Shown piece by piece: positions 22,816 through 34,731 of a DNA stretch of 64,000 bases. Positions within the stretch are counted from its first letter, which is position 1. Each line of letters starts with the position of its first letter. The notes beneath the pieces were generated by a model. It saw only the letters and a list, made by a program, of their open reading frames with translations. It made no database searches and was not told the origin of the DNA. The DNA is from Epiperipatus broadwayi (taxonomy: Eukaryota > Onychophora > Udeonychophora > Euonychophora > Peripatidae). The stretch spans positions 4,541,166-4,605,165 of the forward strand of contig JAQFVV010006221.1 in NCBI GenBank assembly GCA_028023455.1. Direction: 5' to 3'. The translations under genes were made by a program, and so were the position numbers.

Positions 22816-25684
22816 TGAAACTGTAAGCAGATCTTCATTTCACCTTTTTCCTACCCTCATACCTTAGTTTAAAACCCCAGTGTATCATAGTGTCTGCAAT
22901 GTGCTTATATACCGAAAGTCCTGCCCATTTTTAAACCACAAGTACAATGCTCATATTATATAATTGTATAAACTGATGCCCAATAAATAAAATGCTACAA
23001 ATTAAATGTATACATAAAAAAGATTTATTTAAAAGTAGGTTATATAGGTCATAATTGCACACACACTGTGATATTTATTTTAAAACCTGTTAAAATAATA
23101 AACTGTTATTTAAAATTATTTTGTTTGAATCTGTTTACAAAAATATATTACAGTTGTAATATTTGTTTTTGATTTAAAATAAAATTTGTATTCGTTTCGT
23201 AAATAGATTCAAATATTGAAAATTAAAAGTCAAATAATTTTCTTTTAGATTTAAAATCATGCCATATATTTTCTGTTTAAAATAAATGAGCGCTGGTAGG
23301 AACAATAGTTTTAATTATTTAATGGTATAGAAGCTTATCCAGAAATGCAGCAGATGTCCACTTAAGCTCTTTTCTTTCAATTAGCAAGTTTGTTTTAATT
23401 AAATCAAAGTTGTAGTCCGAATGTCGACAGGGAAATTAACAATAGAAATTAATTAAAATTTTGTTGAATTCCTTTAGACATTCAGATAAGATTACAGCTG
23501 ATAAAGTGAGCAAAGTTAGGAATATTTTTGTAACACTCCAAGGCAGTTGTATTGTGCAATTTCACTATATATGTTTTTTTTTTGTTTTTCATTCTAGTAA
23601 TATTTCAGCAAATATTCTAGTATTCTAGCATTATTCTAGCAAGATTCCTAGTATTCTAGTATTATTCTATTCTAGCAAGATTTCTAATATATATTTGTTC
23701 TGAGATTTTTTTAGCTATGTGCCTGCAAACTTAAGTATTTGAAGCCGAGTTTTCGTCTTCAAATAAATTTTACTAGGTTCTACAATACCACTTGAAATAT
23801 CTATGAATCACCCAACCTTTAAAATTGCTAGCTTTGAAATGACACAGTAGAGTGCTATTTCCCCTTGGGAATGGCTGGCCACTGCTCTATATCATCTAAT
23901 GCTGTCACATAGGAAACCCTGACACTGCTGCCGAAATGTGAACAATGCCAGTTTACTGCTGAGTCATATAAAACCTGCCGACAATCAATATACCTGCAAA
24001 TACTTCTCCAGAGGTAACCCCAACATTAGCCCAAGCGCTCTTGTGATTCTCCTATAATTAATACACTATATCTAAATTGTTTTCCATTTTACTTTACTTT
24101 ATCATGTATTCCTTTAAAATGTTCTAATATAATCAGTAATTTTGCTCTTTATCCTTGGGTTAATATTTTATATTTATTAATCTTTCTCTTTATTTTATTA
24201 TGATAGTGTGCCAGAATAGTCTTTGACCAAGTGAATTATTCCCTTTGTTGAAATCAAGATGCCGATATTAAGGCATTTTAAAATTATAAATAGTTCCCAT
24301 TTTTATTATCTCATGAATCACTCGTTCAAGGGTTATTCTAATCTTCGTCAATATGTGTAATAATTATAGTTTAAAATCCACATTTATCGATTTCAACCTA
24401 ATATGAGAGTATGTGCAAGCTCAATGATTAAATGTATCACAAATGCATGATTGCATAAATAAATTTATGCTTTCTTTTCAAACCCGCCAGCATGCCTTTT
24501 CCTATTTTAAAATATATTGTGCTTTAATTTCAAAGTGCGTTATTTAGGTCAAGAATAAGAGGACTCTCTTTAAATAATTTTTGGGGAATTGATTAGGCAT
24601 TTTCTCAATCTAAGTAAATCCATTTTGTATGCTTTATATACGTTAGTCGAGTCTTGCAGTAAGTAAATTGGTTGTCGAGACCGCTTTGTTTCTTTGCAAG
24701 GGCTTTAAATGGCCAAGTCTGTTCCCCTTTCGCTTTTCACGGTTCCCAGGCAGAGTGTGTACTTGAATGTCACACCTGGGAGTTAGATGCAGCCGTCAGC
24801 CAGTCTTTAAGTTTTAATGCGCCCAGACTTCAGCTATCCATGACAAGACATTCCTATGGATCAACAGCGAGATGCCCTCCATAGTTGTTTCACATTTCAC
24901 TATAATTTTACTTATTTATATTTTACAAAGCATCCATGATTTAAACGTATCACACCCTCCATCCTTTAATAAATTCCTTATTAGCAATACCGATCTCCCA
25001 ATATAACTTTAATTATAATTATAAAATAAATGCCTTGATCACATCCCTACTTTATCACTTAATAAGCTTTGGTCTGTGCTATTCTCGAAATCAAGAAATA
25101 TATTAAACCTTAATGTTCAAATGTTTTATTAATTTTTTATAATTTACTTAAAGCACCTCGCACATCATCCCATCTCTTTTAAGCACATTATCGTAATACT
25201 ATATTAGCCAGAGGGATAGACTATATATCTTTTAATGTAATTTGTGTGGAATGTGTGTTAACAGCCATTTTAGTAAGCGTTCCTCTCTCATATAAGCAGA
25301 CAGTGTGCGTTATATATATTTCTTGCAATATAAATAAATCTTTTAAATCTTATAAACTAATTTTGATATTTTATTCTATTGATCCCTATCACTGTCTTGC
25401 TCTATATATCTATTTTATACATTTCTTTTGTACTATCCGTAGACATTAATTAGCAACCCAACTTATCTCATAGTATAGAGTCTCTTTGTTTCTCCCTGAC
25501 CACCAGGCACTGGTAAAAGGTTATATTATTAGTAGCATCAGATGCGTTATCATATAGGTGTTGCTGTGGAATTTAGACTTGATTTGAACCTAGGATATCT
25601 AGAAGGCAACCCCTCCTAGTGTTCAGTTTCATGTTTGGGGTTTGAATTCTGCAGTGTGTTAGCGAGATAGACGAATCTGACACA
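22816..25684 (+). repeat. 3' LTR of the Ty3/gypsy element
   Basis: Direct copy of 13,960-16,818. It starts TGAAACTGTAAG and ends ATCTGACACA before CTAA and resumed unit-1 sequence (CATATGGGACTGAACTAAG). It carries a 30-base hairpin at 23,735-23,764 (TATTTGAAG against CTTCAAATA) that is missing from the 5' LTR. Confidence 0.88.
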
Positions 25685-25989
25685 CTAACATACATAGTCA
25701 TATGGGACTGAACTAAGTTAAGACACATCATATATTAATAGCTTTAGCAATATAAAATCACCAAAGCCTCAAGGACAGAATAATAATTGCAAGTAAAAGT
25801 CATATATCACGTCTTAACTTAATAAGCTTGTACTATAAATGTCATATAATAAGTGTGCCAATAGCTCTTAACAAGCTTTTCTGAATATTTATATCCTCAG
25901 ACTGGTTTCTAGATCTGGCTGCCATCAGTGAGGCTATTTAACTTAGATAGTTGGATGTGAAGACATGGATGTCTGAAACTTTCAGATTT

Positions 25990-26110
25990 TCTACTTAATA
26001 GTAGTTACGATAGAATGACAGCCTGTTAAGCTGATTGCGCAGATGCTGTGAGAATGTTATTTATATCGCACGCAAGACGTTATAAAATAAATGCTTACTT
26101 AATAGTAGAT
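25990..26110. repeat. Small insertion (about 90-100 bp) flanked by direct repeats
   Basis: The string ACTTAATAGTA occurs on both sides of a segment starting GTTACGATAGAATGACAGCC. Unit 2 has a single equivalent (near 38,335-38,350) with no insert. This is a probable small post-duplication insertion with an 11-bp target duplication. Its origin is unknown. Confidence 0.55.
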
Positions 26111-27095
26111 AAATGCTGGGCTTGATCTGGTATTTTTAAATTTAATACCTGAATGTCCTAGCACTTCACTGACAACAGCCAGAGCTAGAAACCAGTCTTA
26201 GGATAGTGATATTCAGAAAAGCTTGTTAAGAGCTATTAGCATACTCCTTATATAATATTTGTAGTACAAGCTTATTTAATTAAGTCATGTGATATATATT
26301 TTGACTTCTTTGCAATCAAAAGATGAATTTTATGACCTTAGCACCATCCAAATAATTCTACAGAAAAATATCTGGATGTGTACACATATTGCTATTGTCT
26401 GAACTAGTTTTTGAAAATTGCAAGGACACTAAGGATTAAGAAATAATATGGCATGTTTAACTATTGATATAATTTCACTGGGATAACCTACAAATCCCTT
26501 CAAGAACAATTCTATGATGAAATCAGTCACATGCCCATTGCTAATTCACAGAACAGATAGCTAAAAGAATAAGGACATCAAAAAATAATTTTACAACTTT
26601 TTTAAAAAAATTAATAAAATTAACAAATAAAAGAATTAAAATTTTTAAAAATAACATGATTTCATATAACACATAAAATTATTATTCCTTTCAGATTCTT
26701 TAAAATAATAATTCATGTTATCTAAATGAGTCATTCACTTTCAATAACCAATCCTTAGAACATATTTCACAATAAAGAAAAATTACATTAACTTAAATCT
26801 TCCACCCCTTTTTCTTTTAAAAATGAGAATTTCCCACACACTTCTAAGGGAAAAAAACATCTTTTCAACAAAACAACTAGAAAATTATTCACTACTTTCA
26901 ATTATTACGTTCATTATAAAGTAACAATTATAAAGATGCACACCCATCCACAATACTTTCTATTACCATGGAATTTCATTCATTCATGGTTAGTTAAGTC
27001 TCTCTTCTTGAAAATTGTGCAGGGAGAAGTTTAGTCAATCTTTTGAATCTAAGTTTTTTAATAGCTTTCACATTATTTTCATTCAGTTGTCTTTT

Positions 27096-27846
27096 GATCA
27101 CATCTCCAATACTAGCACATAACTGTTTATAAACAAAGCAAAGCAAAACTCCATATAGTAGTGCCACCTGTGCCAAACAGAGTAATCAATGGACACCAGA
27201 AGGCTTGTGCATAAAATCCTATCCAATGCCTAATCATCCAATATCCCCAGACTAGTTTCTGGCTTGTAGCCTTAATCAGTGAGGCTTTGGATCTGAGAGC
27301 ACTGCATCTAGATCTTAGGATCTAATGCAACCCTCTAGCAACCATATTTTATCTCTACTTAACTACAGGTGGCACTACTATATGGAGTTTTGCTTTGCTT
27401 TGTTTATAAACAATTGTGCTAGTATTGGAGATGTGATCATGTGATGCTTGCTGGTTTGACACCAATCCTGCCTAATAGGGTAGTGGTGGCTATGGTTCTT
27501 AGAGCCAAAGACACCAAAATGTATGGGTGCTATACTGGGTTCAGACCCATATGACTATATGGGCTATTGAGCTTAGATTGAAAATATTTTTTTGTTTTCA
27601 ATTTCATGCTCATAGTTTTATAGTTAAGTAGAGATAAAAGGTGGTTGCTAGAGGGTTGCATTAGATCCTAAGATCTAGATGCAGTGCTCTCAGATCCAAA
27701 GCTCCTCACTGATGAAGGCCACAAGCCAGAAACTAGTCTGTGGATATTGAATGAGTAGGCATTGGATAGGGATTTTATGCACAATCCTTCTGGCATCCAT
27801 TGATTACTGTTTGGCACAGGTGGCACTACTATATGGAGTTTTGCTT
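27096..27846. mobile_element. Foldback SINE-like element with 14-bp target duplication
   Basis: TTCAGTTGTCTTTT is present on both sides (27,082-27,095 and 27,847-27,860), while unit 2 has a single copy at this point. The left 270 bp is an inverted copy of the right part. An end module containing GGCACTACTATATGGAG occurs three times: inverted at the left, direct in the middle and direct at the right end. Between them GGGTTCAGACCC (27,537-27,548) looks like a tRNA-type B box. A long variable target duplication and a tRNA-like promoter fit LINE-assisted insertion of a SINE. The ORFs across it are not genes. Confidence 0.75.
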
Positions 27847-28868
27847 TTCAGTTGTCTTTTATTTGTAGATCCAGATGTCCAGTATAATAACTATTTGTTA
27901 GCCTTTTCTTCTTTTAGTAGTTTCAGTTTAATAATTATTTTCATTTCAGTTCTTCCCATTTAGCTTTTTCTCCTTTTGTAGTTCCAGGTTTCAAATTTAA
28001 CAAACACAAACAATTTCATATCAGGTTAGCAATTATATTAGCTTAACCCAGGTTTCTGTTTAACAATTATTTTCATTTCAAATTAACTCAAGTTGAGACA
28101 TTTATGATTTTGAATGGGTTAATACATAAGACTAATTGATTCTTTCTGCCAAGGGTATTTGCTTTCTGCTACATTGTTTTTGGTGAAATTGGTTACACAG
28201 TCAAGTCAATAAATAATCAATTCTTAACAAGGGCTTAGCACATGGTTCTTGTAAACTCCATACTATTATATTGTTTTTCAAGAATAATTTTTTTAATAAG
28301 AGTGAGATCAATTTATCATCACACTTCCAAGATGAGTTCCTGATTGAACTTCCCAACCCTGTTTATCTGCTACTGAATTCTGCTGCCAACGCTATCTTAT
28401 TTTTGTAAAACAATCCTGACTTCAATACTCCATTCAATCACATGAATACCAAAAAAAATTGCTGCATTAAGCCTTATACAATTGATTTTTTTTTTACAAC
28501 ATAATATTTTTTAAATATATATATATACACATACTAATTTACAAAGAAATCAAGTCATATGTCACATGACCTAATTTAACAAGCTTGTATTACAAATGTT
28601 ATAAATAGAGCTCACAAATAAGCTCTTCACAAGCTTTGCAGAATATCCCCAATCCCAGACTAGTTTCTGTTATTGGCTTCCTCAGTGAGATGCTAAAGCC
28701 ACTATTTTCCTAAATGAAACCTCTACAGATTTCTTTATGATATCCTGTTTATAATTAAGCTGCCTAAAAAAGTCTATACACTAAATAAGTAAGTAATGTA
28801 ATAGTTTTCTCTAAGAAATATCTTATGGCATAATACTCATTGAATAATGCAATGGATGCTTGAAAATT

Positions 28869-30719
28869 GGGTTGTTTTCTCATCCCTGGTGTTTGCCTTG
28901 AGATGTCGCTATTTCTAGGTCAATTCCTAGAAATATACCGTTTCACCAGCATTCACCCAACAAAAGAGGAAATTTTCTACATTATAAACACAGAAGAGTC
29001 CTCACGTTATGTTGGACGGAGGTGATGGCGGCAACAGAAGCCAACACAAATGAGACTTCTTTCTATGATAAAACACAGAAAGAGTTCCCGACGGCTGCCG
29101 GTTATGGCTTTTTTTTTCTATGCTGAAAGCAAAGAGAAAGAAATGCCTTGATTGGCTGCCATAGTAGTTGATTTTGTTCATCATTTTCTCATAATAGTAG
29201 AATATCTATTTTCTCTGTAGTTTCGTGTGAGAGTGTGTGTATTTGAAGCAGTTATAGTTTTTTAAAATTTGATGATGTCTATTTTTTTTAATGTGTTGTA
29301 ACTTACTTTACTGTTGTAAGTTTAGTAGTAATGTCCTGAAGATTCCATTATGAATGGGTAACCCTCAAAAATTGCTTTTAAGGGTGCGAAATGGAAATAA
29401 TTTCAAGGATCATACGAAAAGTACCATTTTCACGAGAATTTGTCCGTGACCAGTTACTTTTGCGATATATATATATATACGCACAAACAAAAACAACCCA
29501 GTGTCTAATTATTAGGAATTACTTGTACAAAAAAGAAATTTAATTGGGTATTATTATTTTTTTTTTTTGGTTACATTTATTATTTCAAAATAAGATTAGT
29601 TTTTATATCTACACACTAACAAAAACAACCCAGTTCCTGATTAATTAGTCTTAAAAAAAAAGAAAGCACATTCAACGGGGTTTGGTTTTTTCAATGGAGT
29701 ATTTGAATTACGGTATTTATATATATATATATACACACAAGATTTACCAAAAAAAAAAAGAAACCCACTTTCTGATTAAATACTGTCAAAAGAAACGCAA
29801 ATTAGTCGGCTATCATTTTTAAATTTAGTATTTCAATAACGGTACCCTTTTTATATAGACAGAGTTAACAAAAACAACCCACTTTCTGATTCATTACTGT
29901 CCCCCAAAGAAAGAAAATGGAAATTAGTTGGGTATCATTTTTCAATTGAGTTTTTCAATGATGGTCCTTACTAATAGTAGTCGGGTGTCAATTCTAAATT
30001 GTAGTATATAAATGTCATTACTTTTGTTAGATTTAGAATTACGTATTGCTTTTTTAATAAAATGATTGATTTACTCTTGACCAAAAATACCGTAACTTTA
30101 AAAAAAGACACATGTAAAGTCGAAAAAAAATGAGAAAACTTTAAAGACATACACACAAACTAAAAAACAATCTAAGATTAATAAACATTAACTTATTATG
30201 TCTTGCTTTTGAATCAAATTATTTATTTACTCTTGCAAAAAAAAGTACCGTAACTTTAAAAAGACAATACATAAAGTCCCAAAAAAAAATTAGAAAAAGC
30301 CCCGTAACTTTAAAGACACACACACAAACTCAAAAACAAGATAAGATTAATAAACATTGACTTATTACGTCTTGCTTTTGAATAAAGTATTGATTTACTC
30401 TTGCAAAAAAAAAAGACTGTAACTTTAAAAAGACACACATAAAGTCCAAAAAAAAAAGTTAGAAAAACACCGTAACTTTAAAGACACACACACACAAACT
30501 CAAAAATAAGATAAGATTAATATAAACATTTACAAAAATGAAAAAAACTAACATCATATAATAGTATTAGTTAGTAGAATATTTTATTACAAATCTAAGA
30601 AATCAGATCTTTTTAGATCAAATCGATCACTTAGGTCCGGCCCCAGAATCATTATATGTATATGTTTTTGATTAGCATCAACGCCATCTCGTGGCGAACA
30701 CCAGGGATGAGAAAACAAC
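28869..30719. mobile_element. Non-autonomous DNA transposon with about 46-bp TIRs
   Basis: The left end reads GTTGTTTTCTCATCCCTGGTG and the right end its complement, CACCAGGGATGAGAAAACAA. Similarity extends through GCCxxGAGATGxCG. AAAATTG occurs on both sides (a 7- or 8-bp target duplication) and once in unit 1 near 7,972. There is no transposase frame. The inside holds two sets of degenerate tandem repeats and CA-rich strings. Target size and termini do not identify the superfamily securely; hAT-like is possible. Confidence 0.75.
29470..30530. repeat. Two degenerate tandem arrays inside the TIR element
   Basis: From about 29,490 to 29,960, blocks with ACAAAAACAACCCA(G/C)T, TTAGT(T/C)GGGTATCATTTTT and a TATATATA run recur four times at roughly 120-130 bp. 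From about 30,060 to 30,530, blocks with ACTCTTGCAAAAAAAA, CCGTAACTTTAAA and GACACACACACAAACTC recur about three times at roughly 160 bp. Confidence 0.65.
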
Positions 30720-31412
30720 TAAAAATTGCATATTTGTCATCATTTCTGCACATTAATGGCACCTATGTCATTACAGAAGCTCCAAATTAATTTGAAAAGA
30801 GGAAATTCAACACCCTTCTTAAATTTGACATATACCTTTCTCTTTCATCTTTCCTAATAACTTTCAGAAGTTTGTCATTCATATAGTCATCAAAAAACCA
30901 TCCAAATACATTCAATTAAGAGCTGTATTGTATGTTATTCAATTCATCAAAATGAAAAAGCAAATTCAACACATATACTTATGTTTAACATTATCTGGGA
31001 TTCTGGGTAGTAAAGTCTGCACTTAGTTTTTCAATTCTTTTTATAAAAGTTATGAATCTTTAAGTGAAATTGTTTTGCATTTAATGTTAACTGTGCCAAT
31101 GTTTTGTTTTCAACTGCGATAGGTCAAGTGGTGTAAATAAAAACTGATATCGTAATAGGATGGATAATAATTTATATTATATAAAGTTATAATGAATAAT
31201 ACATAATATATATATAAAACCCAAAACTGTCTAACACTATACTAGCAAAAATAAAAATGCAAAACCATAAAACAATACAATACTAGATTACATTCAAACT
31301 TTACCAAAATCCTTACACAATCATGGTTTCATCTACTACAAATAGACCCTCTCAAGTGAAAATCAACCTAAAAGAAAACATATATATACAAACAAACAAA
31401 CCTTCCCATAAT

Positions 31413-33073
31413 TCATTTCAAACTCCACTTTCCCTTAATATCAAAAAAAGGCTTCATAAGATTGATAGCCTCAGAATCAAAGAGTTTTATTATCAAAGTC
31501 TCCTTTATTCTTCTTTTTAACTCATTCTTTTTATAAAAAATAACCGAAGCATTGTTAAACAATATTCTATGACCTGTATTCAATTCATGAATATATAAAG
31601 CTGAGTTAAGATACCTATGTTTAACTCTACTTATATGAACCTTAACCCTTTCATTAAGGCTAAATTTACTCTGGCCTACATAAAATTTACCACAACTACA
31701 TGGAATTTTATAAACAATACCAGGAATAGACCTACTATCAATAGACTGCTTTGAACCATTAAGTAATGAATTCAAATCAGAACCTTTCCTCCATGCAACC
31801 TTCTTTCCACCTAACAAATGACTATTCCTATAAACCAAATTATAAATTGATGCTTTAAATGGTAAAGACATATAATCATCATCCTTACCAACAAAATTCT
31901 TATCATCCAAAACACGACTATAAACATTATTATTAAATACCACTTTTTTAATAAAATCATGACTATAACCCAATTCTACATATTCAGCAGCAAATTGACT
32001 CCTTTGAATATCAGCATCATTATTAAAATTATTAAGCCTTCTATTCCGACAACAAAAATTCAACAAAGACATTTTTTTATGTATAAAAGGCTGATAACTA
32101 TCAGGCCTAATCATATTTCTCAAATTTTTAGGTTTTATAAAATGACTACAAAACAAAACATCATTAACCTTCTCAACATTTAAATCTAAAAACTTTAATT
32201 TTACAAAATCAAAACCACCCCCCTCAATTGTAAACTTAATACTAGAATCAAAACCATTCAATCTACATAAAAACTCTTCTAATTTCTCTTTCTGAATAAC
32301 AAACAAACAATCATCAACATACCTAACAAATAATTTAATAGAACATGAAAACATATTAATAATACTACACTCCAAATAATCAATATAGACAGCACACACC
32401 AATGGAGAAATGACATAACCAATAACCCAACCTTCTCTAATCTTATAAAACACATCATTAGACATAAAATACATTGAATCCTCTAACAGCAAAAGCAAAT
32501 CATGAAAAACCTTAATCTTATCTGCAGAAAACATTCTATTTTTTTAAAAATTGAAAGAAAAGCATCAATACTTTTTAATCTATTAACCAATTGGTATATA
32601 TTTTCAATGTCTAAACTACCAAAAACACAATCATCATCCAAAACAAAACCATTTATTTTCTTAAAAGCTTCAAAAGAAGAAGAAACACAAAATTGGTCCA
32701 GTTTTATATAATCCTTAAAATATCTTATAATAAATTTTGATATTTTATCAATAATTCCTCCTGTAAAATCAAAAATACATCTCAAAGGAAAATTATCTTT
32801 ATGAGACTTCAAATTAAAGAAAACCTTTGGAGCCACAAAATCACTAGGGTAACAATTTAAATAAGTAGCTCTATCAAAAATCTTTTTATTTTCCATAACT
32901 TTCATAATCTTAATTAATTTAGATTTTATTTTTTTACCAGGATCAGAATCTAAAATAGCATATTTTCCATTATTTAATTCTAAAGAAACTTTACTTTTAA
33001 AATCAATATTATTTAACAATACAAACCGGCCACCTTTATCTTCTTTTAACAATATCACATCATTGGCTTTCAA
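31413..33073 (-). pseudogene. Penelope-like RT/GIY-YIG ORF, left copy, 5'-truncated and frameshifted
   Basis: Two overlapping minus frames (33,073-32,483 and 32,534-31,413) together cover a reverse transcriptase followed by a GIY-YIG endonuclease, the hallmark order of Penelope-like elements. The first frame has FVLLNNIDF, then CIFDFTGG and motif A, GSLDIENIYQ. After a frameshift near an A run at 32,550 come VISPLVCAVYIDYLE (motif B region) and FVRYVDDCLFVI with intact YVDD. The endonuclease part shows GIVYKIPCSCGKFYVGQS, ERVKVHISR, a conserved His in LNTGHRILF and a Glu in KRRIKETL. The N-terminal RT region is missing. Confidence 0.88.
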
Positions 33074-33106
33074 TCTTTTTTTTTATTCTTTTTTTATATA
33101 TTTTTT

Positions 33107-34731
33107 TTGTTAAAAGAAGATAAAGGTGGCCGGTTTGTGTTGTTAAATAATATTGATTTTAAAAGTAAAATTTCTTTAGAATTAAATAATGGAAAATATG
33201 CTATTTTAGATTCTGATCCTGGTAAAAAAATAAAATCTAAATTAATTAAGATTATGAAAGTTATGGAAAATAAAAAGATTTTTGATAGAGCTACTTATTT
33301 AAATTGTTACCCTAGTGATTTTGTGGCTCCAAAGGTTTTCTTTAATTTGAAGTCTCATAAAGATAATTTTCCTTTGAGATGTATTTTTGATTTTACAGGA
33401 GGAATTATTGATAAAATATCAAAATTTATTATAAGATATTTTAAGGATTATATAAAACTGGACCAATTTTGTGTTTCTTCTTCTTTTGAAGCTTTTAAGA
33501 AAATAAATGGTTTTGTTTTGGATGATGATTGTGTTTTTGGTAGTTTAGACATTGAAAATATGTACCAATCGGTTAATAGATTAAAAAGTATTGATGTTTT
33601 TCTTTCAATTTTAAAAAAAATAGAATGTTTTCTGCAGATAAGATTAAGGTTTTTCATGATTTGCTTTTGCTGTTAGAGGATTCAATGTATTTTATGTCTA
33701 ATGATGTGTTTTATAAGATTAGAGAAGGTTGGGTTATTGGTTATGTCATTTCTCCATTGATGTGTGCTGTCTATATTGATTATTTGGAGTGTAGTATTAT
33801 TAATATGTTTTCATGTTCTATTAAATTATTTGTTAGGTATGTTGATTGTTTGTTTGTTATTCAGAAAGAGAAATTAGAAGAGTTTTTATGTAGATTGAAT
33901 GGTTTTGATTCTAGTATTAAGTTTACAATTGAGGGGGGTGGTTTTGATTTTGTAAAATTAAAGTTTTTAGATTTAAATGTTGAGAAGGTTAATGATGTTT
34001 TGTTTTGTAGTCATTTTATAAAACCTAAAAATTTGAGAAATATGATTAGGCCTGATAGTTATCAGCCTTTTATACATAAAAAAATGTCTTTGTTGAATTT
34101 TTGTTGTCGGAATAGAAGGTTTAATAATGATGCTGATATTCAAAGGAGTCAATTTGCTGCTGAATATGTAGAATTGGGTTATAGTCATGATTTTATTAAA
34201 AAAGTGGTATTTAATAATAATGTTTATAGTCGTGTTTTGGATGATAAGAATTTTGTTGGTAAGGATGATTATATGTCTTTACCATTTAAAGCATCAATTT
34301 ATAATTTGGTTTATAGGAATAGTCATTTGTTAGGTGGAAAGAAGGTTGCATGGAGGAAAGGTTCTGATTTGAATTCATTACTTAATGGTTCAAAGCAGTC
34401 TATTGATAGTAGGTCTATTCCTGGTATTGTTTATAAAATTCCATGTAGTTGTGGTAAATTTTATGTAGGCCAGAGTAAATTTAGCCTTAATGAAAGGGTT
34501 AAGGTTCATATAAGTAGAGTTAAACATAGGTATCTTAACTCAGCTTTATATATTCATGAATTGAATACAGGTCATAGAATATTGTTTAACAATGCTTCGG
34601 TTATTTTTTATGAAAAGAATGAGTTAAAAAGAAGAATAAAGGAGACTTTGATGATAAAACTCCTTGATTCTGAGGCTATCAATCTTATGAAGACTTCTTT
34701 TGATATTAAGGGAAAGTGGAGTTTGAAATGA
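33107..34731 (+). pseudogene. Penelope-like RT/GIY-YIG ORF, right copy, 5'-truncated, YVDD damaged
   Basis: The mirror image of the left copy, in plus frames 33,107-33,676 and 33,625-34,731, with the same frameshift at the same A run. It lost three bases in the catalytic box, which now reads RYVDCLFVI, so one of the two aspartates is gone. It also lost nine bases (NRRFNNDAD) and three bases (KDDYM) relative to the left copy. The GIY-YIG part is complete and open to the stop at 34,729-34,731. All three deletions are multiples of three and fall in short repeated triplets. Confidence 0.88.

Larger units (their letters stand above)
13960..25684 (+). mobile_element. Ty3/gypsy LTR retrotransposon with very long LTRs
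   Basis: Two direct repeats of about 2.86 kb (13,960-16,818 and 22,816-25,684) flank about 6.0 kb with gag, retropepsin, RT, RNase H and integrase remnants in the Ty3/gypsy order. The outer ends are TGAAAC and a CA-type end. CTAA precedes the left LTR and follows the right LTR, a likely 4-bp target duplication. Unit 2 shows the unoccupied site near 38,025 (GTTATCTAACTTAAATAATC). The insertion is in intronic or downstream DNA beyond the distal b561 exon's acceptor. All frames carry stops or shifts, so this copy is inactive. Confidence 0.9.
7801..28693 (+). repeat. Tandem segmental duplication, unit 1
   Basis: This begins TAAAGCCACTATTTTCC and is collinear, base for base with few changes, with unit 2, which begins with the same string at 28,694. 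Matching blocks include 7,801-7,975 with 28,694-28,868, 7,976-8,450 with 30,722-31,215, 8,455-10,324 with 34,890-36,755, and the b561 last exon (13,075 with 37,144). The match continues with 25,690-27,095 against 38,025-39,433, and 27,847-28,693 against 40,720-41,573. Removing the five insertions leaves about 5.9-6.0 kb, equal to the pared-down unit 2. The end of unit 1 (TCAGTGAGATGC) matches the end of unit 2 at 41,562-41,573. Confidence 0.92.

Noticed and set aside
13960-25684. Endogenous retrovirus with an env gene
   Set aside because: After the integrase only about 320 bp remain before the 3' LTR, and no envelope-like frame or signal peptide is present. It is a Ty3/gypsy retrotransposon without env.
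28869-30719. Possible CRISPR-like array, because of regularly recurring blocks
   Set aside because: Units are 120-160 bp, degenerate and AT-rich, and sit inside a eukaryotic TIR element. There are no short identical repeats with unique spacers.
31323-31520. Plus frame at the left Penelope arm, and similar antisense frames at 31,959, 32,502, 33,448, 33,973 and 34,624
   Set aside because: They are antisense openings that recur in mirror positions in the two arms of the palindrome. The real coding sense is the RT/GIY-YIG frame.
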